Positions 5,976 through 11,691 of a stretch of 11,691 bases of DNA are shown here, one piece after another; position 1 is the stretch's first letter, and the number at the start of each line of letters is the position of its first letter. The stretch lies in contig CAMKZP010000059.1 in the NCBI GenBank assembly GCA_946477805.1, positions 1 through 11,691 of the forward strand, in the 5' to 3' direction. Position numbers and translations under genes: made by a program. The notes below the pieces were generated by a model that saw only the letters and a program-made list of their open reading frames with translations, made no database searches and was not told the origin of the DNA. This DNA comes from an uncultured Enterobacter sp. (GTDB lineage: Bacteria; Pseudomonadota; Gammaproteobacteria; Enterobacterales; Enterobacteriaceae).

Positions 5976-7445
5976 ATGTCCCGTAAGAAACGCCAGAACG
6001 GCGCACAAAAGCCCGTTGCGACAGCTGACGGGTACAACAATTTCACGGCTAAACTTGGCAGCGACACCAGAAACATACAGACGGGCGGAATGTACATGCC
6101 CGGGTACATCAGCCGTAACAGGGTGATGCTGGAGTTTGCGTATCGTTCATCGTTCCTCGTTGGTGCCGGTGTGGACGCGATGGCTGATGATATGACCCGC
6201 AAGGGGATTAACATCAGCTCAAAGCTGAAACCCGGACAAAAGGGCAAGCTCGAAACCTTCTGGGATGAGCTCGCTATATGGGATGGTCTTAACGATAACC
6301 TCAAATGGTCACGATTGTACGGTGGCGCGGTGCTGGTGGTCCTGCTTGAAGGGCAGGATATGTCCTCCCCGCTGAAACTGGATCGCATCAAAGAAGGGCA
6401 GTTTAAGGGCGTGATGAGCCTTGACCGCTGGATGGTTAACCCGAGTTATTACGATCTCGTTACCGATTACGGTCCCGATTTTGGGAAACCGAAATATTAC
6501 AAGGTAATCACGAACCAGCAGGGGATTCCCCCCTGGAAGATCCACCATAGCCGCGTTATCCGCATGGAGGGCGATACGCTTCCTTTCCAGCAGGCCCAGA
6601 CGGAAAACGGCTGGGGGATGTCTGTTGTGGAGCGTATTTTCGAGCGTATCGAGGCGTTTGATACTGCGACCGTCGGCACCACACAGCTGATCCACAAAGC
6701 GCATCTGCGAACCTACAGCATTGAAGACCTGCGCAAAATTCTTGCTACCGGAGGCGACCTTGAAAAGGCGCTGATGAAGCACCTGGACATGATACGTCAG
6801 TTCCAGACCATCGAAGGCATGACCATCATGGATGGTAAGGATAAGTTCGAAACCCACAGCTATACGTTTGCGGGTATCGCTGATGTCCTTCTGCGCTTTG
6901 CTGAGCAAGTTTCCGGCGCGACGGGAATTCCTCTCGTTCGTTTATTTGGGCAGTCCCCTGCAGGTTTCAACACCGGCGACGGCGATCTGGAAAACTACTA
7001 CAGCCGGGTTAACTCGCTGCAGGAGAGACGCTTACGTCGCCACATCCGCTGGCTGCTAGATATCTCCTGGCGTTCTCTGTTCGGTGAACCACTACCTGAC
7101 GATTTTACTTTCGAGTTTAACAAGCTCTGGGAAATGTCAGACGTGGACCGTGCAGCGATGGCGAACAATGTGGTTACCGCACTCGGTACCGCCGTTCGTG
7201 AGCTCGGGATGACGTCTGCAGCAGCGCTTAACGACCTCAGGAACATTTCTGATGTGATTGGCATCGGTGGTTCTATCACTGACGAGGACATAGAAGATGC
7301 GAAGGCCCAGTGGGAGGAGGATGAACCTGAAACCATCCCTCCGCCGCCGTTCGGAGATCCAGTATCGAAAAAGCCTGTTGGCGATAGCAAACCAGATAGG
7401 GCAGATCGTCGATGGTACCTACGATGGTTCACAGGCCAGCGCTGA
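5976..7445 (+). CDS. Phage portal protein, DUF1073 type
   Basis: The 489-residue product would form the ring at one capsid vertex through which DNA passes and to which the tail attaches. ATG 5976 is chosen because GGAG (5966-5969) sits six bases upstream and because it follows the terminase stop by one base; the ORF extends upstream to 5943 only as overlap. Features match DUF1073/Phage_portal_3 proteins: an N-terminal YISRNRVMLEFAYRSS segment, a LYGGAVLVVLLEG strand, a central long-helix region, and GIPLVRLFGQSPAGFNTGDGD with the NYYSRV helix after it. The C-terminus is acidic and Pro-rich (EEDEPETIPPPPFGDP). Members of this family are sometimes auto-named after the anti-CBASS protein Acb1; length and position favour a portal here. 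Confidence 0.88.
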   Translation: MSRKKRQNGAQKPVATADGYNNFTAKLGSDTRNIQTGGMYMPGYISRNRVMLEFAYRSSFLVGAGVDAMADDMTRKGINISSKLKPGQKGKLETFWDELAIWDGLNDNLKWSRLYGGAVLVVLLEGQDMSSPLKLDRIKEGQFKGVMSLDRWMVNPSYYDLVTDYGPDFGKPKYYKVITNQQGIPPWKIHHSRVIRMEGDTLPFQQAQTENGWGMSVVERIFERIEAFDTATVGTTQLIHKAHLRTYSIEDLRKILATGGDLEKALMKHLDMIRQFQTIEGMTIMDGKDKFETHSYTFAGIADVLLRFAEQVSGATGIPLVRLFGQSPAGFNTGDGDLENYYSRVNSLQERRLRRHIRWLLDISWRSLFGEPLPDDFTFEFNKLWEMSDVDRAAMANNVVTALGTAVRELGMTSAAALNDLRNISDVIGIGGSITDEDIEDAKAQWEEDEPETIPPPPFGDPVSKKPVGDSKPDRADRRWYLRWFTGQR

Positions 7446-8049
7446 CAGCATTTCGAAAACGCTGGTGGACTATTCCGAGGTAATCAACGACTGGGCAGAG
7501 CAGATCGGGCGAAGGATGTTTGCCCAGGTCGAGCAGGAGGAATGGAATCAGTGGAAATCGGTATCAGAGGAAATCGGCGCTGGCCTGCGCGATGTGGTTG
7601 GTAATACCCCCGTCGGGCAGGTGGCGCAGGATGTCGTGTACCGCCAGATTCAGCTGATGAAGTCCCTGCCGCTGGAAGCAGCCGATCGCGTGATGGACAT
7701 ACAACAGCGCGCAATGCAGGCGGTTATCACTGGTGAACGTCCGGACGAGCTCTACGAGATGATCATGGCCTCCGGTGACGTGGCCGCCAGCAGGGCGCAG
7801 CTGATTGCCCGTACAGAGATTGGACGAGCTACCGGCGCGCTGACGCAGGCCAGAGCCCTTTCGGTTGGATCAGAGGGCTACTGGTGGCGTATCGAGGGGG
7901 CCGGAACGCGCGATTCTCACCGCAAGATGAAAGATAAATTTGTGCGCTGGGATAACCCGCCGACGCTGGACGGTATGACCGGACACGCCGGATGTTTGCC
8001 GAACTGCAAATGCTGGCCTGAAGTACAGATTCCTGCACCGAGAAAATGA
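7321..8049 (+). CDS. Minor head / head morphogenesis protein, Mu gpF-like
   Basis: This protein probably sits inside or at the portal vertex and helps head assembly. ATG 7321 is preferred over 7297 because GGGAGGAGG (7312-7320) directly precedes it, although the spacing is tight. The 242 residues end in the MuF-type domain (about 155-242): RTEIGRATGALTQAR, then WWRIEGAGTRDSH, and TGHAGCLPNCKCWPEV. His200, His222 and Cys225, Cys229, Cys231 could bind metal. The N-terminal half is helical. The gene overlaps the portal gene by 125 bp in another frame, so the C-terminus of the portal and the N-terminus of this protein share DNA. Long overlaps are uncommon in this operon; a start further downstream cannot be excluded but would remove conserved-looking N-terminal residues. 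Confidence 0.85.
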   Translation: MNLKPSLRRRSEIQYRKSLLAIANQIGQIVDGTYDGSQASADSISKTLVDYSEVINDWAEQIGRRMFAQVEQEEWNQWKSVSEEIGAGLRDVVGNTPVGQVAQDVVYRQIQLMKSLPLEAADRVMDIQQRAMQAVITGERPDELYEMIMASGDVAASRAQLIARTEIGRATGALTQARALSVGSEGYWWRIEGAGTRDSHRKMKDKFVRWDNPPTLDGMTGHAGCLPNCKCWPEVQIPAPRK

Positions 8050-8195
8050 AAAATACGGCTTTGAGCATTCATTTCATGCGAACTGCAATACCCGTGAAAT
8101 GTTGTGAAAATGTTGCATTCGAAAATGCCGATTTTCAGACCAGTTAATCGCTACTTTTACGGCTTTAAGGGGGCATTTTAATCGAGTCCATTTTC
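8050..8195. other. Intergenic stretch with inverted repeats
   Basis: This is the first part of the 261-bp gap before the protease gene, and it has no credible ORF. CATTTCA (8070-8076) and TGAAATG (8095-8101) form an inverted repeat with an 18-base loop. GAAAAT (8121-8126) and ATTTTC (8131-8136) form a perfect hairpin around GCCG. The layout (hairpins, then the shared 31-bp block) parallels the gap before the large terminase. Confidence 0.45.
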
Positions 8196-8226
8196 GCCGG
8201 TGCGGGTAAGAACCCTTATGTTAAAT
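8196..8226 (+). repeat. Dispersed 31-bp intergenic element, copy 2
   Basis: This is the second copy of the block at 4302-4332, with four mismatches and no gaps. It lies 84 bp before the protease gene and upstream of a terminator-like hairpin. Similarity does not clearly continue on either side, so the conserved unit is short. Confidence 0.7.
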
Positions 8227-8259
8227 AGCCCATTATTTCGAACATTTTTCCCATCTCAC

Positions 8260-8284
8260 AAGGTCGCCACTGAGCGGCCTTTTT
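8260..8284 (+). terminator. Terminator-like hairpin inside the late operon
   Basis: AAGGTCGC (8260-8267) pairs with GCGGCCTT (8274-8281) through eight pairs with one G-U, loop CACTGA, followed by a run of five T (8280-8284). It lies 27 bp before the protease start. In a single late transcript it would reduce downstream expression unless antiterminated. Confidence 0.6.
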
Positions 8285-8310
8285 GTTGCCCGTAATCGAG
8301 CAGGTAACCC

Positions 8311-9585
8311 ATGAAATATTTCTTCACTACACGCCTGGGCGAAACGCGCTATCTGCAGGCAGACGGCTCGCTGCTATGTAAAGACGTGCCGATCGCACGC
8401 ACAGGGACGCAGGTCTATTTGCCTGAGGAAATCGACCTCGAACCGGACGGCACCGGCACGGTGACGGTCTGGCGAACAGAAGACGAGGTGTTTTCCCCGG
8501 AGACGATGGCGAGCTTTGAGGGCGTAGCCGTCACGCTGGGGCATCCAGAGGACAGTCTGGGCAACATCGTTTTCGTGAACCCTTCTAACTTCGCAGAGCT
8601 GGCGCATGGACACATTCAGAACGTCCGGCGCGGCACCGGCGATAAATCGGATCTGCTCATTGCTGATGTGCTGATTAAACGCCAGGAAGCAATCGACGCG
8701 GTGAATTCGGGCCTGACCGATGTCAGCTGTGGCTATGACGCGCAGTACAAGCAGCTGGCACCCGGCAAGGGCAAGCAATACCAAATCACAGGTAACCACC
8801 TCGCTGTCGGCATCGACCGGGGGCGTGCTGGTGGCCGCTGTGCAATCGGGGATTCCATCCCATCAACAACAAAGGAGAAGCCTGTAATGTCATGGCTTAA
8901 AAAACTGGCTCAGGCCATTAAGACGAAAGATGAGGATGCGCTGGCAAAACTCATCGACGAAGCGCCGGATATGCCGTCTGATGGCATGCCTTCAATCCCC
9001 GGTTCCTCTATCACCATCAACATTCCTTCACAGGCCACCGCCTTGCCTGAAGGCAATCGCACCACCACCACGGACGAAGACGATCCGAACAAAGACAAAA
9101 CCGGCACGGGCGATGAAGAAATTCCGGCCTGGGCGAAAGCGTTGCTGGTTCGTCTGGAAAAGCTGGAGGGTAAAACCACCGACGGCGATCCGGACCCGGG
9201 CAACATGACCACCGACGAAGACGAAGAAGAAAACCGCAAAGTAACGGGTGACGCAGCCTTTAAGCGCAACCTGATTGCCGATGCGGAAATTATCTGCCCT
9301 GGCTTCCAGCCTGCAGGTGATAAAAGCCTGAAACGTCAGGTGCTGAATCACGCAATGCGCACCGGTGACAGCCTGAAATCGTTCGGCGTGGATGATTTCT
9401 ACAAAGCGCCAAAGGCTACGGTTGACGCGGTGTTTACTGCCGCTGTGGCGTTGCATAAGGCAAAAAACCAGTTGATCCCGCTGAACAACTTTTCACGCAC
9501 CACAGACAGCGCAATCAGCACTAAGCACCTTTCCCCGGCAGAACTGAACAAGGTCAACGCCGAATTCTGGGCAAAAAACAAATAA
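8311..9585 (+). CDS. Prohead protease fused to scaffold, DUF2213 type
   Basis: The 424-residue product joins a capsid-maturation protease (about 1-185) to a scaffold-like tail. The protease part has DUF2213 features: His78 in LGHPED, Ser139 in DVSCGY, and His163 in GNHLAV followed by GRAGGRC. I infer that these form the Ser-His-His site seen in assemblin-like prohead proteases. The C-terminal half has a low-complexity, very acidic linker (about 245-310, rich in Thr, Asp, Glu, Gly) and then a helical, basic-ended segment (315-424), as expected of a scaffold removed after assembly. AGG at 8302-8304 is a modest ribosome binding site for ATG 8311. A strong internal start at 8887 makes a nested scaffold likely. 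The cement gene follows after 11 bp. Confidence 0.85.
   Translation: MKYFFTTRLGETRYLQADGSLLCKDVPIARTGTQVYLPEEIDLEPDGTGTVTVWRTEDEVFSPETMASFEGVAVTLGHPEDSLGNIVFVNPSNFAELAHGHIQNVRRGTGDKSDLLIADVLIKRQEAIDAVNSGLTDVSCGYDAQYKQLAPGKGKQYQITGNHLAVGIDRGRAGGRCAIGDSIPSTTKEKPVMSWLKKLAQAIKTKDEDALAKLIDEAPDMPSDGMPSIPGSSITINIPSQATALPEGNRTTTTDEDDPNKDKTGTGDEEIPAWAKALLVRLEKLEGKTTDGDPDPGNMTTDEDEEENRKVTGDAAFKRNLIADAEIICPGFQPAGDKSLKRQVLNHAMRTGDSLKSFGVDDFYKAPKATVDAVFTAAVALHKAKNQLIPLNNFSRTTDSAISTKHLSPAELNKVNAEFWAKNK
8871..8889 (+). promoter_or_regulatory. Internal ribosome binding site and start for the nested scaffold
   Basis: AAAGGAG at 8871-8877 lies nine bases before ATG 8887, in frame with the protease gene. It is a better match to the Shine-Dalgarno consensus than the site at the full-length start (8302-8304). 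It falls exactly at the junction between the protease domain and the scaffold-like part, which argues against coincidence. Confidence 0.72.
8887..9585 (+). CDS. Nested in-frame scaffold protein
   Basis: Starting at Met193 of the longer protein, this 232-residue product (MSWLKKLAQAIKTKDEDALA...) would be the free scaffold that guides prohead assembly. It shares its stop with the full-length protease. The arrangement is the same as the lambda C/Nu3 pair, where a scaffold is made from an internal start in the protease gene. The product has an amphipathic N-terminal helix, an acidic disordered middle and a helical C-terminus that could touch the major capsid protein. The evidence is the strong internal ribosome binding site and the domain boundary; no direct proof is possible from sequence. 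Confidence 0.62.
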   Translation: MSWLKKLAQAIKTKDEDALAKLIDEAPDMPSDGMPSIPGSSITINIPSQATALPEGNRTTTTDEDDPNKDKTGTGDEEIPAWAKALLVRLEKLEGKTTDGDPDPGNMTTDEDEEENRKVTGDAAFKRNLIADAEIICPGFQPAGDKSLKRQVLNHAMRTGDSLKSFGVDDFYKAPKATVDAVFTAAVALHKAKNQLIPLNNFSRTTDSAISTKHLSPAELNKVNAEFWAKNK

Positions 9586-9596
9586 GGTAAATCATC

Positions 9597-10100
9597 ATGG
9601 CAGGTACTGCATATTTAACGCGCATTCCCCTGGGCATTGCCGGGGGCGTTACCCGTCCTCGTGATCTCACCATCGAGCCGGTAAACCTGGACCATTCAAA
9701 GCTGTTCGCGTCCTACGGTCTGGCGGGTAAATACGTGAACGATAAATTCGTTCCGCTGGAGTCTGGCGACACCATCAGCAAAGTGAAAGGGATTCTGGTT
9801 CGTCCGTTCCCGATTACCTCCGCTCTTGATCTGGCTTACATCGGTGTGACCGCCAATCAGGTCGGCGACAACCTTAAACGCGGTTATATCTGCGTGATGG
9901 CGACTGCCGGCAACGCGACGACCGCCAAGAAAGGCGATCCGGTTTACGTTCGCGTGGCTGGTGGCACCACCCAAAGCCCGATTGGCTCCTTTGTGCTGTC
10001 TCCGGACTCCACCGCATCAAATACACCTCAGCTGCCAAATGCAGAGGTCATGGGGCCGGGTGAAGCCGACGGCCGTATTGAAATCGCGTATAACATCTGA
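9597..10100 (+). CDS. Capsid cement / head decoration-like protein
   Basis: The 167-residue product lies between the protease and the major capsid gene, the usual place of a decoration or cement protein that stabilises the expanded capsid. It is rich in Gly, Ala, Val and Thr with many short beta strands (KVKGILVRPFPIT, GDPVYVRVAGGTT, GRIEIAYNI), and has no cysteine-rich, membrane or catalytic motif. The pattern resembles DUF2190-like or gp24-type structural cement proteins, which contain a similar GYICV...KKGDPVYVRV segment. AAGG near 9584-9587 precedes ATG 9597. The next gene starts 11 bp downstream, with its ribosome binding site over this stop codon. Confidence 0.72.
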   Translation: MAGTAYLTRIPLGIAGGVTRPRDLTIEPVNLDHSKLFASYGLAGKYVNDKFVPLESGDTISKVKGILVRPFPITSALDLAYIGVTANQVGDNLKRGYICVMATAGNATTAKKGDPVYVRVAGGTTQSPIGSFVLSPDSTASNTPQLPNAEVMGPGEADGRIEIAYNI

Positions 10101-10111
10101 GGGAATAATTA

Positions 10112-11059
10112 ATGTTTACATTTGACAGAGCGACCATCGACTCCACCGGCGCGTTTCTCATCGGCGAACTGGAGCGTATGGATCAGTCGCTGAACATGCC
10201 TCTGGTTTCTTACAAATGGTCACGCGACATGCCGCTGCGCAGCGACGTTTCTATCGCTGATGAAGTGTCATCCTTCACGAATACCAATTTCGTCGGTGTT
10301 GGCGGTCCGAACCCTAACGGTAAAAACTGGATCGGTAAAAAGGCAACCGCCATACCTGGTATCGAACTTGACATTCAGCCTACCCGTAACAACCTCACCC
10401 TGTGGGGACAGGAAATCAGTTGGACGGTACCGGAACTGATTTCTGCCCAGAAGCTGGGCCGCCCCGTTGATGTCCAGAAATACGAAGGCATGAAGCTGAA
10501 ATGGAACATGGACACCGACGAACAGGTTTATATCGGTGATAGCGAGCTCGGCGTTGCTGGCCTGCTGAACCTGCCGGATGTTACCCCTGTTGCTGCAGCT
10601 GCAGCGTGGACCGCAACTACCGATCCGGATGTGATTGTTCAGGATATCAACCTGGTGCTGTCTGATGGCTGGGTTCGTTCTGGTTATGCGGTCTGCCCGG
10701 CGAAAATCGGCCTGGCTCCGGAGCTGTTCGGCCTGCTGGCGAGCAAAAAGGTTTCCTCTGCAGGGAATATCTCTGTGCTGGAATACGTGAAGATTAACAC
10801 TATCGCGTTCCAGGAAAACGGCACGCCACTGGAGATCGTCTCCATCAAGTGGGCCTCCAAGCGCGGCGCTGGTGGTGCGCATCGTATCGTTGCTTACACC
10901 CAGGACGAAAAATACGTTCGCTTCCCAATGGTACCTCTGCTGAACACGCCGCTGGAATATCGTGGTCTGCAGCAGTTGACCACTTACTACGGCAAGCTGG
11001 GCCAGGTGGAAACCCCGTATTCCAATACGATCTCTTACCTGGACGTTCCGGCGTCTTAA
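10112..11059 (+). CDS. Major capsid protein, DUF2184 type
   Basis: The 315-residue product would form the icosahedral head lattice with an HK97-like fold. Evidence: it follows protease, scaffold and cement genes; it has a size suitable for a capsid subunit; and it carries motifs I associate with DUF2184 capsid proteins, such as SYKWSRDMPL, EISWTVPELISAQKLG, DEQVYIGD, GLLNLPDV and a C-terminal TPLEYRGLQQLTTYYGKLGQVE. TGAGGG (10098-10103) is the ribosome binding site for ATG 10112. There is no N-terminal delta-domain of HK97 length, consistent with use of a separate scaffold. A strong terminator follows its stop, which is common after highly expressed capsid genes. Confidence 0.86.
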   Translation: MFTFDRATIDSTGAFLIGELERMDQSLNMPLVSYKWSRDMPLRSDVSIADEVSSFTNTNFVGVGGPNPNGKNWIGKKATAIPGIELDIQPTRNNLTLWGQEISWTVPELISAQKLGRPVDVQKYEGMKLKWNMDTDEQVYIGDSELGVAGLLNLPDVTPVAAAAAWTATTDPDVIVQDINLVLSDGWVRSGYAVCPAKIGLAPELFGLLASKKVSSAGNISVLEYVKINTIAFQENGTPLEIVSIKWASKRGAGGAHRIVAYTQDEKYVRFPMVPLLNTPLEYRGLQQLTTYYGKLGQVETPYSNTISYLDVPAS

Positions 11060-11067
11060 CCTGAAAC

Positions 11068-11091
11068 AGGCGGGGAAACCCGCCTTTTTTT
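11068..11091 (+). terminator. Strong rho-independent terminator after the capsid gene
   Basis: AGGCGGG (11068-11074) pairs perfectly with CCCGCCT (11079-11085) around the tetraloop GAAA and is followed by seven T (11085-11091). It ends 13 bp before the next start codon, whose ribosome binding site lies just behind it. It would separate abundant capsid message from the rarer connector and tail messages. Confidence 0.9.
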
Positions 11092-11104
11092 ATGGAGCAA
11101 AAAC

Positions 11105-11515
11105 ATGAAATACGTTGTTTCCGGTGGCGCGACTCTCAGCTTTTCCGACGGTTCTAAATTTGAGCTGTCTCAGGGCATCCATGACAGTTCTTCTTTCCCG
11201 AAAGAAGTTAAGGACCACTGGGCCTTTAAAGCCTATGCGCGCCCGATTGACGAAGCCGACCTGGCGAACGAGCAGAGCAATGAAGACCTTTCCGCGAGCC
11301 TTGTTCTCCTGGCAGAAGAAAATAACACCCTGAAAGCGCAGCTGGCTGAGCATGAAAAAACCATCACCGCGCTGGGGAATGAGAACACAGACCTGAAAGC
11401 GCAGCTGGCAGCCGCTCAGGCACCAGCAGGCGGTAAACCTGCCGACAGCACGGACAAAACCGATAACACCGGCGGGGACGCGAAAAATGCCAAAAAACAG
11501 CAGGCTTCCGACTAA
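11105..11515 (+). CDS. Small coiled-coil protein between capsid and connector genes
   Basis: The 136-residue product begins MKYVVSGGATLSFSDG. GGAG at 11094-11097 lies seven bases before ATG 11105. Residues 1-50 form a small mixed domain. Residues about 64-105 are a heptad-repeat coiled coil containing two copies of ENxxLKAQLA exactly 21 residues (three heptads) apart. The last 30 residues are a charged, low-complexity tail (PADSTDKTDNTGGDAK). A position between major capsid and head-completion genes suggests a head or head-tail accessory protein, perhaps an oligomeric fibre or assembly factor; the exact role is unknown. It overlaps the next gene by 29 bp. Confidence 0.75.
   Translation: MKYVVSGGATLSFSDGSKFELSQGIHDSSSFPKEVKDHWAFKAYARPIDEADLANEQSNEDLSASLVLLAEENNTLKAQLAEHEKTITALGNENTDLKAQLAAAQAPAGGKPADSTDKTDNTGGDAKNAKKQQASD
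11329..11409 (+). repeat. Internal 63-bp-spaced direct repeat in the coiled-coil gene
   Basis: An 18-bp sequence, CCTGAAAGCGCAGCTGGC, is exact at 11329-11346 and 11392-11409. The 63-bp period equals 21 codons, keeping the frame and the heptad register. The flanking codons upstream are also similar, which suggests a tandem duplication that lengthened the coiled coil. Confidence 0.85.
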
Positions 11516-11691
11516 CGAGCAGTTCCGCACCGACTTTCCCGAGTTTGCCGATAAAACCCGCTACCCTGACCCCTCAGTGAATTTCTATCTGGGGCAGGCC
11601 GATTCGCTTCTGAATCAGGACGTACAGGGCGATCAGTTCGTCTACCTGGCCGAACTATTCACGGCTCACTATACGGAGCTGCGCGGCCGCA
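11487..11691 (+). CDS. Head-completion / connector protein, DUF4054-like, cut by window end
   Basis: The frame opens at ATG 11487 and is still open at the last base, giving 68 residues so far (MPKNSRLPTNEQFRTDFPEF...). The sequence FRTDFPEFADKTRYPDPSV, then FYLGQADSLLN, then FVYLAELFTAHY fits the N-terminal half of DUF4054-type adaptor proteins: small helical proteins that cap the portal or join head to tail. The start lies inside the preceding gene, 29 bp before that gene's stop, with GGGGA (11474-11478) as a possible ribosome binding site. The order capsid, small protein, DUF4054 is one I associate with contractile-tailed phages, but that inference is weak without the tail genes. Confidence 0.75.
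   Translation, partial: MPKNSRLPTNEQFRTDFPEFADKTRYPDPSVNFYLGQADSLLNQDVQGDQFVYLAELFTAHYTELRGR

Noticed and set aside
6309..6908. 199-aa minus-strand frame inside the portal gene
   Set aside because: It lies opposite the portal coding sequence, which has clear family features, and nothing supports independent expression.
9061..9240. Low-complexity acidic repeats in the protease/scaffold gene
   Set aside because: Thr/Asp/Glu-rich linkers are ordinary in scaffold domains; no exact DNA repeat of note is present.
10588..10606. GCTGCAGC-type palindromic run in the capsid gene
   Set aside because: It encodes a short alanine run in frame and is explained by codon use for Ala.
10268..10882. 204-aa minus-strand frame inside the major capsid gene
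   Set aside because: Antisense shadow of a capsid gene with strong context; low-complexity translation without domains.
11683..11690. GCGGCCGC (NotI recognition sequence) at the very end of the window
   Set aside because: It fits the reading frame of the connector gene and needs no cloning explanation; the window edge is probably arbitrary.

Overview
The window reads as part of a temperate tailed-phage genome (phage or prophage contig) from an enterobacterial host. This rests on recognisable phage packaging and head proteins, a tyrosine integrase, enterobacterial-style Shine-Dalgarno sites and rho-independent terminators, and moderately GC-rich late genes. No host chromosomal gene is visible. 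Every gene I accept lies on the + strand. The first 14 bases match the end of the Tn5/Nextera transposon adapter, so base 1 is the end of an assembled contig and not a biological boundary.

Region 1 (15-738) is AT-rich and has no convincing complete gene. It may begin with the 3' end of a truncated gene. It then holds a structured segment with three hairpins (281-365), resembling the small RNA or leader found between the antiterminator and lysis genes of lambdoid phages. Two back-to-back terminators follow, one for each strand (442-499). Region 2 (739-2236) is a tight set of three genes: a putative tail-fibre-like protein and two small unknown proteins. Region 3 (2308-3556) is a tyrosine integrase followed by a 244-bp non-coding stretch with inverted and direct repeats. 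That stretch is a good candidate for attP, for a terminase recognition site, or for both.

Region 4 (3557 to the end) is a packaging and head module: small terminase, large terminase, DUF1073-type portal, MuF-like minor head protein, DUF2213-type prohead protease with a nested in-frame scaffold start, a small cement/decoration-like protein, a DUF2184-type major capsid protein, a small coiled-coil protein, and the start of a DUF4054-type head-completion protein that runs off the window. The products would work in sequence. The terminase recognises and pumps DNA through the portal into a prohead built from capsid protein on a scaffold, the protease matures it, and the cement and connector proteins finish it. 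Two intergenic gaps (4160-4357 and 8050-8310) share a diverged 31-bp block preceded by hairpins. Terminator-like hairpins lie inside the late operon, which suggests processive antitermination.

The least ordinary features are the integrase placed directly upstream of the terminase on the same strand, the repeat-rich gap between them, the shared 31-bp intergenic block, the paired terminators with no minus-strand gene to serve, and the nested scaffold start. I see no CRISPR array, tRNA, insertion sequence or recognisable defence system.
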